From: Spirodela intermedia
Taxonomy: Eukaryota > Streptophyta > Magnoliopsida > Alismatales > Araceae
Direction: 5' to 3'
DNA length: 64,000 bases
NCBI GenBank assembly: GCA_902729315.2
Contig: LR746271.1
Location: forward strand, 280,001 to 344,000
In this document: positions 23,801-36,259 of the stretch, in pieces
How the letters are laid out: each line of letters begins with the position of its first letter
Position numbering within the stretch: the stretch's first letter is position 1
Notes under the pieces: generated by a model
The model's input: only the letters and a program-made list of their open reading frames with translations
Database searches by the model: none
Told to the model about the DNA's origin: nothing
Position numbers and translations under genes: made by a program

Positions 23801-24299
23801 TTGGGCCAGTGCAGTGGCTGAAGCCATACACGGATGAAGTCATCGTCGAGCTGGGCCAGAAAGGGACTAAAAGCCTTCTTGCGGTGCCAGTGAGGTATGC
23901 TTCCCTCTGCCGACTCATGCACCTCAGATGTCAGACACCAAGGAAGAAACCCACTAAAGTCAAACCCTGCGTTTTTCTGGCAGCTTTGTGAGCGAGCACA
24001 TCGAGACCTTGGAGGAGATCGACATGGAATACAGGGAATTGGCCTTGGAATCCGGAATCGAAAACTGGGGCAGAGTGCCCACCCTCGGCTGCAACTCCTC
24101 CTTCATCACAGACCTGGCGGACGCCGTGATAGAAGCCCTTCCGTCCGCCTCATCAATGGCAGCCTCCAAGAACCCGAGAATAGAAGTCGACGCAGATCCA
24201 GTTCAGAGAGCGATCAACGTGTTCTTCGGCTCACTCTTCGCCTTCATCTTGCTGCTGGCGCCGAAGCTGCTTCTAGCAATGAGAAACGCTGTTCCTTGA
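20819..24299 (+). CDS. FC2: Ferrochelatase, plastid FC2-like
   Basis: Nine exons (20819-20946, 21298-21610, 21907-22050, 22397-22498, 23022-23125, 23243-23369, 23529-23681, 23794-23894, 23984-24299) join in frame to 495 residues. It inserts Fe2+ into protoporphyrin IX, the last step of haem synthesis. The catalytic core runs from [14 protein letters not shown] through [25 protein letters not shown] and [15 protein letters not shown]. The catalytic His is in FFSAHGVP (about H314) and the conserved acidic site is in [12 protein letters not shown]. The C-terminal hydrophobic helix ([18 protein letters not shown]) fits the LHC-like extension of FC2 rather than FC1. The N-terminus ([20 protein letters not shown]) is unusually acidic for a plastid transit peptide, yet an in-frame TAG lies directly before the ATG. 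Confidence 0.95.
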
Positions 24300-24475
24300 T
24301 TGTTTTTATCCTTCCCAGCTGTCATGATCCCAGAACCACACACGGAAATCATCTTCTGACCCATACCCATCGGTGCTGACAGAAAGCTTGTAACAGAACA
24401 TATACCATTGGATTTTCTTTCTACAGGTGATTCTACTCAGTGTTCTTGTTCTTCATCGAATGGAGTGTCATTCCT

Positions 24476-24479
<4 letters not shown>

Positions 24480-24549
<70 letters not shown>
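24480..24549. repeat. (GA)n microsatellite
   Basis: A pure GA dinucleotide tract of about 70 bp lies between the convergent 3' ends of the ferrochelatase gene and the histone-fold gene, almost touching the stop codon of the latter at 24552. Confidence 0.97.
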
Positions 24550-24551
<2 letters not shown>

Positions 24552-25727
24552 CTATTCATCAAGGGCATGGTCTCTGTCCTCATTCTCCTCTGCATCATCA
24601 ACGTCTTCGCCGCCGTCTGCTTTCCCGTTCGTCGCGGCCGCCGCATCCCTCTCCGCCTTCCGTTTCTTCTCCCGCGGTTTTGATTCGGCTTTCTTCGCCG
24701 CATTTTTCCTTCTGAAATCTGGAAAAGAACTTAGAATAAGAAGCATACGGAAAAGTTCATCCGCCTTCTGCCTGCAAGATGACTAAGAAGCTAGAGAACA
24801 TCAGAGGTGTCGTACCCTCTAAGGAAGCTTTGAGGGGCGCGATGAACTCAGGGAATTCGATCTCCTCGAGCGCCTTGAACACGTCCTCTGCGTTGATTAT
24901 TTGCCTTTTTGATTCCTTGCAGATGTCGTTCGCCCTGCAAGAAGAGAGAGATCAGGGGAAAGATCACGGTGATCGATGATCTGCGTGAGTCCCGCCGCAT
25001 CAGCGCATGAGAAAGAGCAGATTTTGAGATGAAACCAGGAAGAATAAGAAGAAATCGATAAGATCATGGGAATGCCCGAGAGACTAAGAAACGGAAAGGG
25101 TCGCATTGAATCGCCTAACACACGGCCCCTCAGATTCTGAAGGATCCAAACCGGCGGGTAATGGGTTTCTCAAGGAGATCCAATCTTCCAACTTCCATCG
25201 GCAACGCCGTTCCCTCTCGCTGCTAAGCGCGGCCGGCGAGATCTCAAGGTGGAGTTTGATCTGCTGCCCATCCCCTCGGGGAAATGAGCCGCCATGGAGG
25301 CGAACCCAGATAGGGAGAGACAGGCAGGCATTCCTGGGAGAAACAACCATGTCGAAAACCCCTTCTCCTTTTAATCTCAAAAGGCTCCATGTCTTGCATG
25401 ATTCTAGGAAAGAAACGAGGAGATCAGACGATACAGGTACGCGCAGAGTGAATGAGAACGGCGATCGTACGTGGCAGAAAGGTAGTGGATGAAGATGCGG
25501 GCGCTCTCGGAAAAGGCGAGGAGAGCTTCCTTGTGGACATTCATCCCGTCTCCTTCCTTGTCCCCTTCCCTATCTTCTCCGGCGCCGTCTCCTCTCCCTA
25601 CGCCACGAGACGACGAGGAAGAAGAGGACGACAGCCGGGACAGCTTGTCCTTGACGATTCTCCGAACTATGGTTCTCGGCAGCTCCTCCACCACAACCCC
25701 CGGCCCCTCCTCTCCCTTCTTCGCCAT
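24552..25727 (-). CDS. NF-YB11: Histone-fold protein, NF-YB11 / Pol epsilon DPB type
   Basis: Three exons (25471-25727, 24816-24934, 24552-24718) encode 180 residues. The histone fold is split: helix 1 is LPRTIVRRIVKDKLSRL, helix 2 is ALLAFSESARIFIHYLSATA with NDICKESKRQIINAEDVFKA after it, then EEIEFPEFIAPLKASLEDF. This pattern fits the POLE3/DPB-like branch (Arabidopsis At2g27470) better than canonical NF-YB CCAAT-binding subunits. Such proteins pair with an NF-YC-like partner in DNA polymerase epsilon or chromatin complexes. The C-terminus is Lys/Arg-rich then acidic. Between helices 1 and 2 there is an extra Ser-rich and Gly/Asp/Glu-rich loop of about 25-30 residues not recalled in homologues. 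The start MAKKGEEGPG is the last of two in-frame Met codons. Confidence 0.9.
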
Positions 25728-27480
25728 CACCCTCAAGCCGCTCTCTCCCTCTCTCTGACGCCTGCAAGCCCTAATAAAACCTCCTCAGCACTCGTCGTCC
25801 TGGTAGAGGAGAGGTCACAAAAGCCGCTTTTTAAAATTGCGAGGACATGAAGAGAGAGAGAGTGTGTTCTTGATCAAAATCAGTCGGTACTACATGCCAT
25901 CCTCCAGAGCATGATTGTAGCAGAGGTATTGAACACCTTCTCCTGAACCGTAGAATATAATCCATAAATAGAATGTAATAATCACAACAATCATTGATCA
26001 TCATAAAGATGAAATTGAAACTGAATTTAGGCTTTTGGATCGTCTAATCATCAAAAAGGAAGTAGGGCCCTTGTTCTCTGCCAAATGATATCTCATCAGC
26101 TTAGCGTGTTGCTAATATAGATGGGAGGAATCTATTGGTTTAAGTATTTTTGATACTTAACTGAAAGAAAGAAAAATAAAATTTGATAATAAAAATACAT
26201 TCTTCTCATACATTGATTGGATAAAGATATAAATTATTATATTAAATTGATGTGATGTTTGATTTTGGTTTTAATATATGAACCAATAAAAAAAATCATC
26301 CAAGAAGAGGTCCAAGAAGAAAAGTGAATTAACAACAAAGAAGATATCTCAGGGATAAAATTACGAGAAGAATATTGGTGAGTTGACTTATGAGTAAACC
26401 AAAGTGAGACAAGACAACAATGAATGAGTCAAACCCGAAAGAGAAAAAGAGAGATTTCTCTTTGAAATTGGCAATGGTCTGTTATAACATCACCATGTGC
26501 AAAAGACAATTGATACCATAAAATTAGAAACAAAGTGGTCATAAAATCAGATATTCAGAAATCATAAACTAAGGACACTAATGAGACAATTATTGTACAA
26601 GCTGAATTCAGGTGAACTAAGCAAATATTTCACTAATCAAATCTCACTCACTTAAATGTAATGGTCAAGAACTTATGCTTTATAATTAGCTCATCTTGTG
26701 AGCTTTCAAGTAACATGTTCATATTAATTAACTCAATCAATTCATGCCCAAAAAAAAAAAAACAGCTCTCTTTCGAATTTTAAGAAAGGTTTTATAATGC
26801 CTAAGCTTCTGCAAGCCTTCAAATGTCTACATGATTGAGGGATCAGTTATTTTATTTGTGAAGATAATATGTAAGTTAACCATTTCACATCTTTATATGC
26901 TAAGGTACTAAGAGAATGCTAGTAATAAGGGAAAGACAAGCTAATTATTTTGTGTTTGGCATAGGAGGGAGAGATGAAATGAAAGTATATCATATGAGGG
27001 GTTTTGTTGATCCCATAAATTTTGAAAGTATATCATATTTTTGGAGAGAGAATAGTGGAAACTATGGGGTAATATATGTAGTAAGTAGACGTAGGCCAAG
27101 GAAAGTGTAAACACAATATAAGAGAGTGTATTTTCTTTCTACTATTTGTTGGCAAGTGAGTTGACCCACCTAATACAATCTAAAAAAGTGTTACACAATC
27201 CTAAGCAAAAACATCACAAGTTATAATAGTCAATTCAACTCTCTCTACATTTGTTTCATATTTAGTACATAGAATTGTTTTGATTGTTTCTTCATTCAAG
27301 TATAATTGTCAGGTCTACTCATTAGATCAACTCCTTTTTCTTTATGACTATAAAATATAAAGTTATACTTCTTTGATCTTGAGTTTTTTGAGATTTTTAC
27401 AAAGCTTAAGTAGGAATAATATAATTTATGTTACAATTATATAATAATCCTATACTTGTTAAAGTTATTATTTCACTTTA
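25728..27480. other. Intergenic, increasingly AT-rich
   Basis: The first 200 bp should be the promoter of the histone-fold gene; a telobox-like AGCCCTAATAAAACC lies near 25765. From about 26100 the DNA becomes very AT-rich with no open frame of note. It probably consists of decayed transposon DNA leading into the copia relic. Confidence 0.5.
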
Positions 27481-27544
27481 TCCACACACTCTCAATTTAA
27501 AACACTCTAAACACAAAAGTCAACAATAGTAATGTATTAGTTTA

Positions 27545-30500
27545 TAATTGACCTTCTCTTGTTTGATGAGAGAACTAAGGCTCAATGGCTCCTCTAACAC
27601 CTCATGGTGGGTTTGAAAGATTCAATATGGTATCAAAGCCAACCAAATGTGCTTGTTCCTCATTTTTATAGTTAGATCTAGACTAATTTTTGAACTCTAT
27701 CCTTCTAATATGCTAGAAAATGCTTGTTACATGCTTCTAATATGTAAATACATGCCAATTATTAAAATAGTGATTGTTCTAAGCCTTATTCGTATCTCTT
27801 CACACTTATAAAAGAGAAAGATTGATTTATATTGTCTAGGATAGAGTTTATGTGGTCTTCACAAAAAAACTCAACTCTTCTTCTAATTGACCTTGTGACC
27901 TTAGATAAAGGGTGAGAGAAGTATTTACTAGTTGAGTACTCTAAACATAATCATTTGAGTACTCTACACTCCACCTAAAACTGAATTAAACTATGGAACC
28001 AAGGTCAACATATATGAATCAATGATTTAAACTATAGAAATAAAATAATGTGATCATAAAAACATGATTGTGCAGTACATTGAGATCATAAGTGAATATT
28101 AAATACCTATTTCTACTCACAATAAAGATATTTTGGAGCAAACAAGTTAAACCTTATCAAAAGGGAGGCTGAAATCAAAATATACAATTATCATTCAAAC
28201 AACTAATGTGACATAAGATAATAAAATAGTTCAACAATACGTAAATGAATTCACAACAATATGAAAAGAGATTGATTGATACAAATATATTATCACTGAG
28301 TGCTAGAAGGATAAAATATCTTTCAACAAAATACATAAAGAATGACAAGATTTATTAGTTCTTTAAAAAACTCAATTTGTGTGTGATTAGGCTAAGACTT
28401 TTAAGAAGAGAAAAAGACTATAATGTAATAGAGGTAATTTTGTCATCATTAGAAATAAAAAGAGTAGTAAAAATCTTAAGATAGAACCACATAATATAGA
28501 AAATTCAGTATTTGTGGTTCAACCCAAAAATGATAAGTAAGCACTTATGGTCTAACTTAAAAATGATAGATGGCAGAGGTAAAAAAAGAGTAATTATCGA
28601 GATAACTTAGGTGCATTTATTGTAGACAATCAAGACATACTAAGGAGCACTATTACAAATTTTATGGAAGGCCTTACATTAGGGGTCAAGCCCACTTGGT
28701 CACCTCTCAAGTGAGAGGTCAAGTTCACTTAACCCTCAAGTATGAGGTCATATGAGTTTAGCCCACTCTTAAACTCCAAAAACATCTGTCTTTAGAGGCC
28801 AATACTCAATAAGTTTAGTGATAAATTTTATTTTATGATACTATAAGTTGCATCTAATGATTTTTTTACTTTTGAATACTAGATATAGGTGACATCGACC
28901 ACACGACTTTTTCCTCAAATTATTTTTTATCATATAGCATTTGTTCAAGTAATATAAACATTGTTGAAACTAGTAGATCTTTAATTACTGTTGTAACAAT
29001 TGGGAAAGTAAACCTTATTAGCATTCTTAAAAATATTTTATATGTTCCTAAGTTCTATATTAACTTTATTTGTATATCTTATGATAAGTGATAACTGATA
29101 GTTAGTTAAAAATATATCTTGTAGAGTGATAACTGATAGTCATATTTGTATGTCTATGATAAGGTAATGAGTAAGAAGATTAGACATACTTATGATTGAG
29201 AGGATACTATATTACCTTAGAGCATTAGACTATAACTATTTTGGGAAGTTAAAAGATCATTTAAGATAGGACTTTTGTATCGATTAATGATGATATTTTT
29301 TGGTTATATTATCATTATTTAAGACACCCCTCTTTAAGACTAATGAAGTTTATGTTTGAATATAAAATTGAAGGAATTGAAATGTGACGTATTTGAGATT
29401 ACAATACATAAGAGAACAATATATCTATTCACTAGTGAGAGGAGTACCTCCATCTTCTCATTAATCCATAGTGATATTTGGAAACTATAATCAACTCCTA
29501 GTATATTAGGAGCTAGATGGTTCATCATTTTTATTAGTAATTTCTCACAAAACATATGAATTTTTGTGTTAAATTATAAATTAAAACTGAGTAAAGTTTA
29601 CAACATTTTTACTCACTCATTATAAGCTAATTTGGAATGAAAATAAAATAATTTTATAGATGAGATAATGTAAAATATTTCCTTAATTATACTTTCATAT
29701 AATATATATGAGTGAAGGAATGATCTATAGTCATCTTGTATTAGTACTTCACATTAAAATAGTGTTGCTGACATAAATAATCATCATATATGAGAAGTAT
29801 TTTAAATAAAAATATATAAAACCTTTTGGAGTGAGGTTGTGTTAATAGTTGTACACCTTATTAGTAGGCTACCAACTAGAGTTCTAGACTTAGCCCATGG
29901 GAGGTTCCATCTTAATTCTATCCATAAATCTTACTAAATAATAGTTTAGTTCTTAGAACAATTAATCAACTTAATTCTATCCATAATCATGAATCAACTA
30001 AGTAAACTTAATTCAACTAAGCATTGAGGTGTGTGTTTATTATTAGATACTCAAATACAAAAAAGAGAAATAATATTTTTACCTTTAATTGAATTTTTTT
30101 ATATATTTTATAGATGTGACCTTTAATGATTAACTCAATGCCATCAATTCTATTGAACATGATCAGCTTAATGATCTCATAGGAGTGATTAAAAATAATG
30201 AGAATGAAGAACCCTTAGTATCACAAGTAAACAATGAGGAGTTACTCATAATTATTAAAAAGGGAATGAAAAAGTACATTAGAAACCCAATGATATCATA
30301 TCTCTAATTTTACATCATACAAATGCATATGGTTAAATTGAGATACATAAAGCTTGTTTAGTGGCTAAGAAATACACTTAAACCTAAGGAATGATTTATC
30401 TAATAACATTTAATCTTGTTGTAAAAATAAATATAATTAGAATTTTATTTCATTAGTAGTAAATTATGAATATGACATTCAACAGTTTGTTGTGAATAAT

Positions 30501-31837
30501 GTGTTATTATATAGAGATTTAGAAGAAGGCACATATAGATGTTCCTTAATGATATAATAAGAATATAGAGGGGGGTGTAGTATGTAAATTAAAAAAGACT
30601 TTGTATGGACTTAAATAGTCACATAGGGCCTTGTTTGCAAAAAATTTAAAGTGACATGTGAATTAAGATATAACCATCTAACCTAGATCACACACTATCC
30701 ATTGAACACTCAATGTCAAATGAAATTATAATTTTCGTAATATATGTGGATGATATAATAATAACCACAAGAGATAATTATGAAATATAACTTTTGAGTA
30801 AAAACCTATTTAAGGAGTTACATTAAAATACTAAGACATTAAAGTATTTATTAGGGATAAAAGTAGTTAACTCTAAATTGGGCATATTTATTTCACATCA
30901 AAAATATTTTTAGATTTATTATGAGATATTATGAAATTCAGATATAAAACTATTAATACACACACAAATTGACCATAATCATATACTTAGTGATCCCTAG
31001 GAAAGTAGTAAAATAGATATATTGATATACCAAATACTAGTAGGACAATATATATTTTTTCACACTAGATATACTTTTTATTGAAAGATTTCTTCAATAC
31101 CTAAAGGGTACATCGAAAATATATATTATATAAAAAATAAAATAAAATAGATATGAAACTATACATTAATATTGATTATGCATGTTCTATCATTGATCAA
31201 AGATTTATTAGATGTTATTGTACTTTTTTAGTTGACAACTTCATCACTTGGTAGAATAAGAAACAACATATTGTGGCAAAGTCAAGTGTAAAGTCAAAGT
31301 TTTGAGTAATGACAAATTGAATTTGTGAAGTATTATTGATGAAATAAATCTTGAAATACTTAAGGATTAAATGAAGTGATTCTATTTGGTTGTATTGTGA
31401 TAATAAATTAAAAATAAATATTACTTATAATCTAATTTAATATAATAATAAAAAACACATATAAATTGACTAACACTTCATCAAGGAGAAGTTAGAATAT
31501 AGAATCATCTTCATATTATATATCTTTACTCATGATCAACTTGTTGATATATTGACTAAGGGGAAAAATGCGTCAACCTTTCTTTGACTTATATACAATT
31601 TTGGATTGAATGATTCATAATCTTTAAATGTTAGTGTTATGGAATAGGTTTAGTTTAAGTGAATTTATTAGTTAGACCTAACCTAACACCTAATGATGTA
31701 TATATATCTATGTACTTTGTTTTTCAAGCGAATGAATTTTTCTTTTTTTTCTATTTCGACCCCCATCTGATGAGAGAACTAGGGTTTAATTACTCTTTCT
31801 CCTCTAACAACTCACAACACTCATGAAGGATTCAACA
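27545..31837 (+). mobile_element. Degenerate Ty1-copia LTR retrotransposon
   Basis: A decayed element on the plus strand. A tRNA-iMet-type primer site (TGGTATCAAAGCC, 27628-27640) follows a 5' LTR end. Gag zinc-knuckle remains are at 28608-28680 (CIYCRQSRHTKEH, last Cys lost). An integrase fragment (LIHSDIW...GARWFIIFI) is near 29460-29550. Reverse transcriptase pieces are VCKLKKTLYGLK near 30570-30610 and IYVDDIIIT at 30738-30767, followed by LKYLLGIKV. RNase H remains lie near 31227-31300, and the pol end (THDQLVDILTKG) at 31528-31563. The 3' LTR appears to run from TGTTAGTG at 31629 to ...TTCAACA at 31837. Only the last 75 bp or so of the 5' LTR can be matched to it. Many stops and frameshifts show it is inactive. 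Confidence 0.88.
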
Positions 31838-33519
31838 CTAGTAATAGAAATGATATTTGTTTGCTTATCGTATAGTGCAATATCTTCAAAGTAAATAATG
31901 ACAAACACTTACATGTATTTCATAATTATATTATTTGTAAAAGTGAAATGAATTGTTCAGACATTACCATGTCATCTTCGATTTGAATCCTTTTATATTT
32001 TTATAAAAAAAATTAAAAGGTTCAAATATGTTATAAAAATACCATATTAATAAGCTAATTAATTGTTGCACATTTTGTATTAAACACATATTCAAAATTT
32101 ACATTAATGTAATTTATGTGCATCTCTAATGTGATTTTTTTCTTCATTTGTAAGTGTTTTAATAAGGCCTTGTGGAAATATACTTTGCATCTAGCATTTC
32201 GTTTGATTACTTTAATAACTCATCTAATAACATATTGTAGAGTGACTCTACCAAGAGTTTAGAACTAAAGATGAATTCAATATCCTACATGATTCTCTTT
32301 TACAATACTTAAATTATATAAGAGACTATTCATTGATATTAGGTATGGTATTTTTTGTAAGAAATTTTGAACATACTTAAATATATTGTTGGGGTAAAAC
32401 AAAATAACAAGAAAATATTATATAAGGGAGTTCTAAACCTAGCTATTATAATATATGTTGAAAGATGATCTAATTACAACAACAAGTCATGTCACTAAGT
32501 TTATCAATGAAATATTTTTTAGGTTTAATGAATTCACAAAGTAACCAAGAGGGGGGTGAATTAGTTTTGTTTTTCTTCATGAAATAAAATAAAAATAATT
32601 TTAATACAATTTTTGAAGAATGATACAATCCAAGAGGGTCCACTCACAATAGACAAGTAAGGTGATCAAAAAGAGAAATGCTCAATTTATAATAATACTA
32701 TTATCATGTTATACTATCTACATATAGTACAATAATCATTTATTTGGCATCACCTCACCTCTACTAGATTTACAGTCCTACCAATTGATATCCCATCATC
32801 ACTCACTTTCAAATTTACAACTCCACAAGCCAAAATACAAATAATCAAACAATAACTTGTCATTTAAGATTCACAATATTAAAATTATCAAAGTGCACAT
32901 CAACACTGCTCATTAGTGATATGCTTCTACAACTATGATTCATATAGTTCCAAGGAGAACTGAATTCAAGTTTACTATAATGAATTCTAAAACTTTCTTG
33001 CAAAGGTATATTAAGTAAGGTATATATTGACGTATATTATTATATTTCTTATACTTTTTATTTATATTTATTAACTGTTTTTATTAATATTTTTTCGTTT
33101 AAAATTTTATTCTATTTTTAAAAATCTCATTTTATTTCATCTATTTGCAATAGTCGATAGATATGTATTTCATATCATTCAAACAACAACCCATACACAT
33201 CAAATAGATAGTTTTTGTTCTATTAATACACTACATTATTTTTTGCAAGTCTTAGAGTGGTGTTGATTTCTTTTAAGAGTATATTCTGATGTTGATATCA
33301 TACGACATCATAGTTTACAAGTGTGGCATAATATATTATCATATTTTTGTATTTCTCTATGAGCGCTAAATGTAATGAACATATTTGAATTTATGAGCTA
33401 ACTTATACCAAAGTATAAATTCCACACATTGTGATATGGTTCTTCGTATATCATGTATTTTGTGCCATAATTCTCATATCCTAAAATATTACCTACCACG
33501 TCTACGTTCAATATATGTG

Positions 33520-33617
<98 letters not shown>

Positions 33618-33978
33618 CACCTCCTTCCCCATTTAGATGTGAGTTATATACAGGCCATCGTTGGCTACCAAAGGTTTGTCTCTGTAGGAGAACCCATGAT
33701 TGATCTTCGATATTATCACAACTTGACCAAGTCGAGTATTATCAAAGATGTTCTATAGAAAGTGTTCAATTATAATATGCAGACCCACCCTTCACTTCTA
33801 TTTCAAAGCACAGGGATGCGAAAAAAACTGATTTGTATTTTCTAACTTTTTGCCGAACATATAGAAACAAAAATTGTTCTTGTTCTCTTTCGTGTACAAT
33901 ATCGGGGGGATGCGAAGAGTGAGCTTTCAAAAAATCGTTTCTAATCCTTTTGTTTTTTTTTTTTCCTCTATTTATAGA
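31838..33978. other. AT-rich DNA with a second possible LTR fragment
   Basis: No gene is seen. Near 32520-32560 the phrase AACCAAGAGGGGGGTGAATT resembles the start of LTRs I associate with plant retrotransposons, suggesting another TE fragment running to roughly 33000. From 33521 to 33614 there is a long CT microsatellite (own entry). The last 300 bp are the 3' flank of the U-box gene. Confidence 0.4.
33521..33614. repeat. (CT)n microsatellite, about 94 bp
   Basis: A nearly pure CT dinucleotide tract of about 47 units. It yields artificial Leu-Ser repeat frames on the plus strand, which are not genes. Confidence 0.98.
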
Positions 33979-35232
33979 TCAATAGCAGGCATATGAAGCC
34001 TGCAGCAGAGGCGGAATGCAGGGGGAGTCCTTCCACATCCTCGCATGCAATCTAAGGATTTCCTTTGTCTTCTCCTTCGTCTTGCTCCCGCAATCCAGCT
34101 GCAGGAGCAGACACAGCTTTGAGACGACGCCGACATGCAGCATCTCCTGAACCACCGCTGGTGCCGCCGAGAACTTGGCGACGGAGTAGAGAACCTTCAC
34201 CGCCCGCTCCGTCGCCAGTTGAGAAACCCTCAGTATCTTCTTCGACACCACGGCAATCCCCGCCGGATGCCCCACCAGCTCCGCCCTCCCCTCGGCGCAG
34301 CCGCACAGTTGGTCGAGCACAACCATCGCCATTTCGCACACCTTCCCGTCCTGCTCATCGAGCAGGAGCTCCAGAATAACTCCCACGCCGCCGGCCTTGG
34401 TGGCCTTCGCACGGTTTTTTCCCCAGATGCTCAGCTGGGACAGGACCCGCAGCGCCGCCTTGCTGGCCTTGAGGGAGATTTGGTCGTTGACAACGCTCTT
34501 CAGCTCCTCGAAGATTTCTTTCTTCAGGTTGACCAGCTGGGACAGGGGGAGGGCTTGTGTGATGGACTGCAGGAGGATGACGGCGTAGGCGCGGGTTTGA
34601 TAACTCGAGCTGCGGAGGACCTCGGTGAAAATCTCCACGAGATCGCCGTTGCGCTCGACCAGCTCGGAGAATCCCTGCGGGGACACCTGGAGGGTATGAA
34701 GGATAGTCAACGCTTCCTCCAGGGCACTGCCGCTGGTCGATCCTGTGCAGCCATCGACGGCGGACGATGCGGCGGCGCTTCTCCTGATGATGGAGACGAG
34801 AAGGTGGGGGGCGCCGGCGGACTCGGCAGTGCGCCTGTTGCGCTCGCTCTCGCCGACGATGGACCGGAGTTTGCGAAGGGCAGCGAGCTGGGTTGGCGAC
34901 GCCGCCGCCGTGGACTCGTCGAGGAGCTGGGCCATCTGAGCCTTGCTGACGGGAGCTCGCGGTGTGGGAAATCTCTCCACGCCGCTGGCCGCATTGGCAA
35001 CGCACCATCCCTGAATCAGGCGACGGAGGGTGTGGTTGGGGATGATCTCAGGGTCCGGAAGTAGCTGCTTGGTCATGGGGCAGGTGACCTCGTTGTCGCC
35101 GGAGAAGACCCACCTCTCGATGCTTTCACGATCGTAGGTGACTCCGGTGGAGAGGGTAACGGGATCCCTCATGATCTGGAGGGATATGGGGCAGAGAAAG
35201 TAGATCGGGACCTCGATTCCCTTTTCCTCCAT
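33979..35232 (-). CDS. PUB23: U-box E3 ubiquitin ligase with ARM repeats, PUB22/23-like
   Basis: An intronless ORF of 417 residues. The U-box occupies about residues 7-82 (VPIYFLCPISLQIMRDPVT, GVTYDRESIERW, CPMTKQLLPDPEIIPNHTLR). It is followed by RFPTPRAPVSKAQM and an ARM-repeat region including KVCEMAMVVLDQLCGCAEGR and KKILRVSQLATERAVKVL, ending with KTKEILRLHARMWKDSPC. These phrases fit the PUB22/PUB23/PUB24 clade, which dampens pattern-triggered immunity and drought signalling by ubiquitinating targets such as exocyst subunit Exo70B2 and RPN12a (family knowledge). The frame is open upstream, but the ATG at 35232 gives the usual N-terminus. The upstream region is rich in W-box cores, fitting elicitor induction. 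Confidence 0.95.
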   Translation of the reverse strand: MEEKGIEVPIYFLCPISLQIMRDPVTLSTGVTYDRESIERWVFSGDNEVTCPMTKQLLPDPEIIPNHTLRRLIQGWCVANAASGVERFPTPRAPVSKAQMAQLLDESTAAASPTQLAALRKLRSIVGESERNRRTAESAGAPHLLVSIIRRSAAASSAVDGCTGSTSGSALEEALTILHTLQVSPQGFSELVERNGDLVEIFTEVLRSSSYQTRAYAVILLQSITQALPLSQLVNLKKEIFEELKSVVNDQISLKASKAALRVLSQLSIWGKNRAKATKAGGVGVILELLLDEQDGKVCEMAMVVLDQLCGCAEGRAELVGHPAGIAVVSKKILRVSQLATERAVKVLYSVAKFSAAPAVVQEMLHVGVVSKLCLLLQLDCGSKTKEKTKEILRLHARMWKDSPCIPPLLQASYACY

Positions 35233-35370
35233 CGCCGGAGAGATCTCTCTTCTCAGAAACTCAGAGGGGTTCAGGGAGAAGAAAGAGGAGATGCTGCAGC
35301 AGATGATTGGGGGAGTAGACAAATGGGCTGTGCTTAAAAAGGGGGAGACAGGGAGGAAGAAGGGAAGTGG

Positions 35371-35898
35371 GTCAAACACGGAGAAGTCAACGCGGCAGAG
35401 AGAGAGCCCCGCTGAAACTCCACTGGTGTAACTCGGCGGATTTGACGTGGAATAATGTGGGGGGCTTTCACACGGTTGTTCTGCTTCGGGTTGCTGACCA
35501 GTCAGACAATTTCGGTGACCGTAACTATCCGAGGGCCGCTCAATAGACGATAAGTTTCTTTTTTTCTCGCTTCTTTTCGTGGCTGCGGTGAGTACACCGA
35601 GAGCATTCTCGACCTCACGGCCGACGTCCCCTCTTCTCTCGACTTCCTGAGTTATGCGGGCGGCTCTTTGACGTTTCCTGTCGCGTCACATTGAAGACGA
35701 AAAATTTCATGCCAGCGCGTCGACTTTACAGCCTCACCATAGCTAACCCTCTCTCTTTCTTTCTCTTTCTCTCTCTCTATCACATCAAATACAGGTTTTA
35801 ATTTGACCCAATTGGCACGTACACCTCTGTCAACAGTCAACCCGCGCACATGTGCCTTTTAGAGCTCGGCATAAGGTCAGTCAACCCTCAGCAGTCAA
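35371..35898 (-). promoter_or_regulatory. W-box cluster upstream of the PUB22/23-like gene
   Basis: About nine TTGAC/GTCAA cores lie in 530 bp above the start codon (near 35371, 35386, 35442, 35668, 35803, 35829, 35836, 35880 and 35894). A random sequence of this length would hold about one. TTGAC is the core of the WRKY-bound W-box. The remaining DNA up to 36678 holds CT runs (near 35753-35780 and 36232-36255) and no supported gene. Confidence 0.6.
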
Positions 35899-36228
35899 CT
35901 AACAGACTTCCCGTCCGCCGCTTATAAATTCGTAGATCCGTCTAACCCATAGCAGTCAGATAATGAAATGCCCATCGCGCGCGCTTCAGCGTGCAGGCAG
36001 AAGATGGTTAATAACAAGAAAGACCGGATAATTAATTTCTGAACATTCTAGAAGCTAAAACTCCACTTATTTCCATCATATTTTCTTGAGGTCATGGTTA
36101 CGTAGTCCTATCTCTCTCTCTCTCTCTCATACATATATATATCTACACATGGATATCGCCTTTAACGAATAGGGTACGGCCTCTAGGAGGGTGAGTGGGG
36201 GACCGGGAAGTACGCCCTCAACATGCAG

Positions 36229-36259
<31 letters not shown>

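Noticed and set aside
24480-24549. CRISPR-like or satellite array
   Set aside because: This and the other GA/CT tracts are simple dinucleotide repeats without spacers in a plant nuclear genome.
33436-33703. Leu-Ser repeat frames
   Set aside because: They translate the CT microsatellite.
34135-35064. 309-codon frame antisense to the PUB22/23-like gene
   Set aside because: Mirror of a GC-rich coding gene; no motif and no separate promoter.
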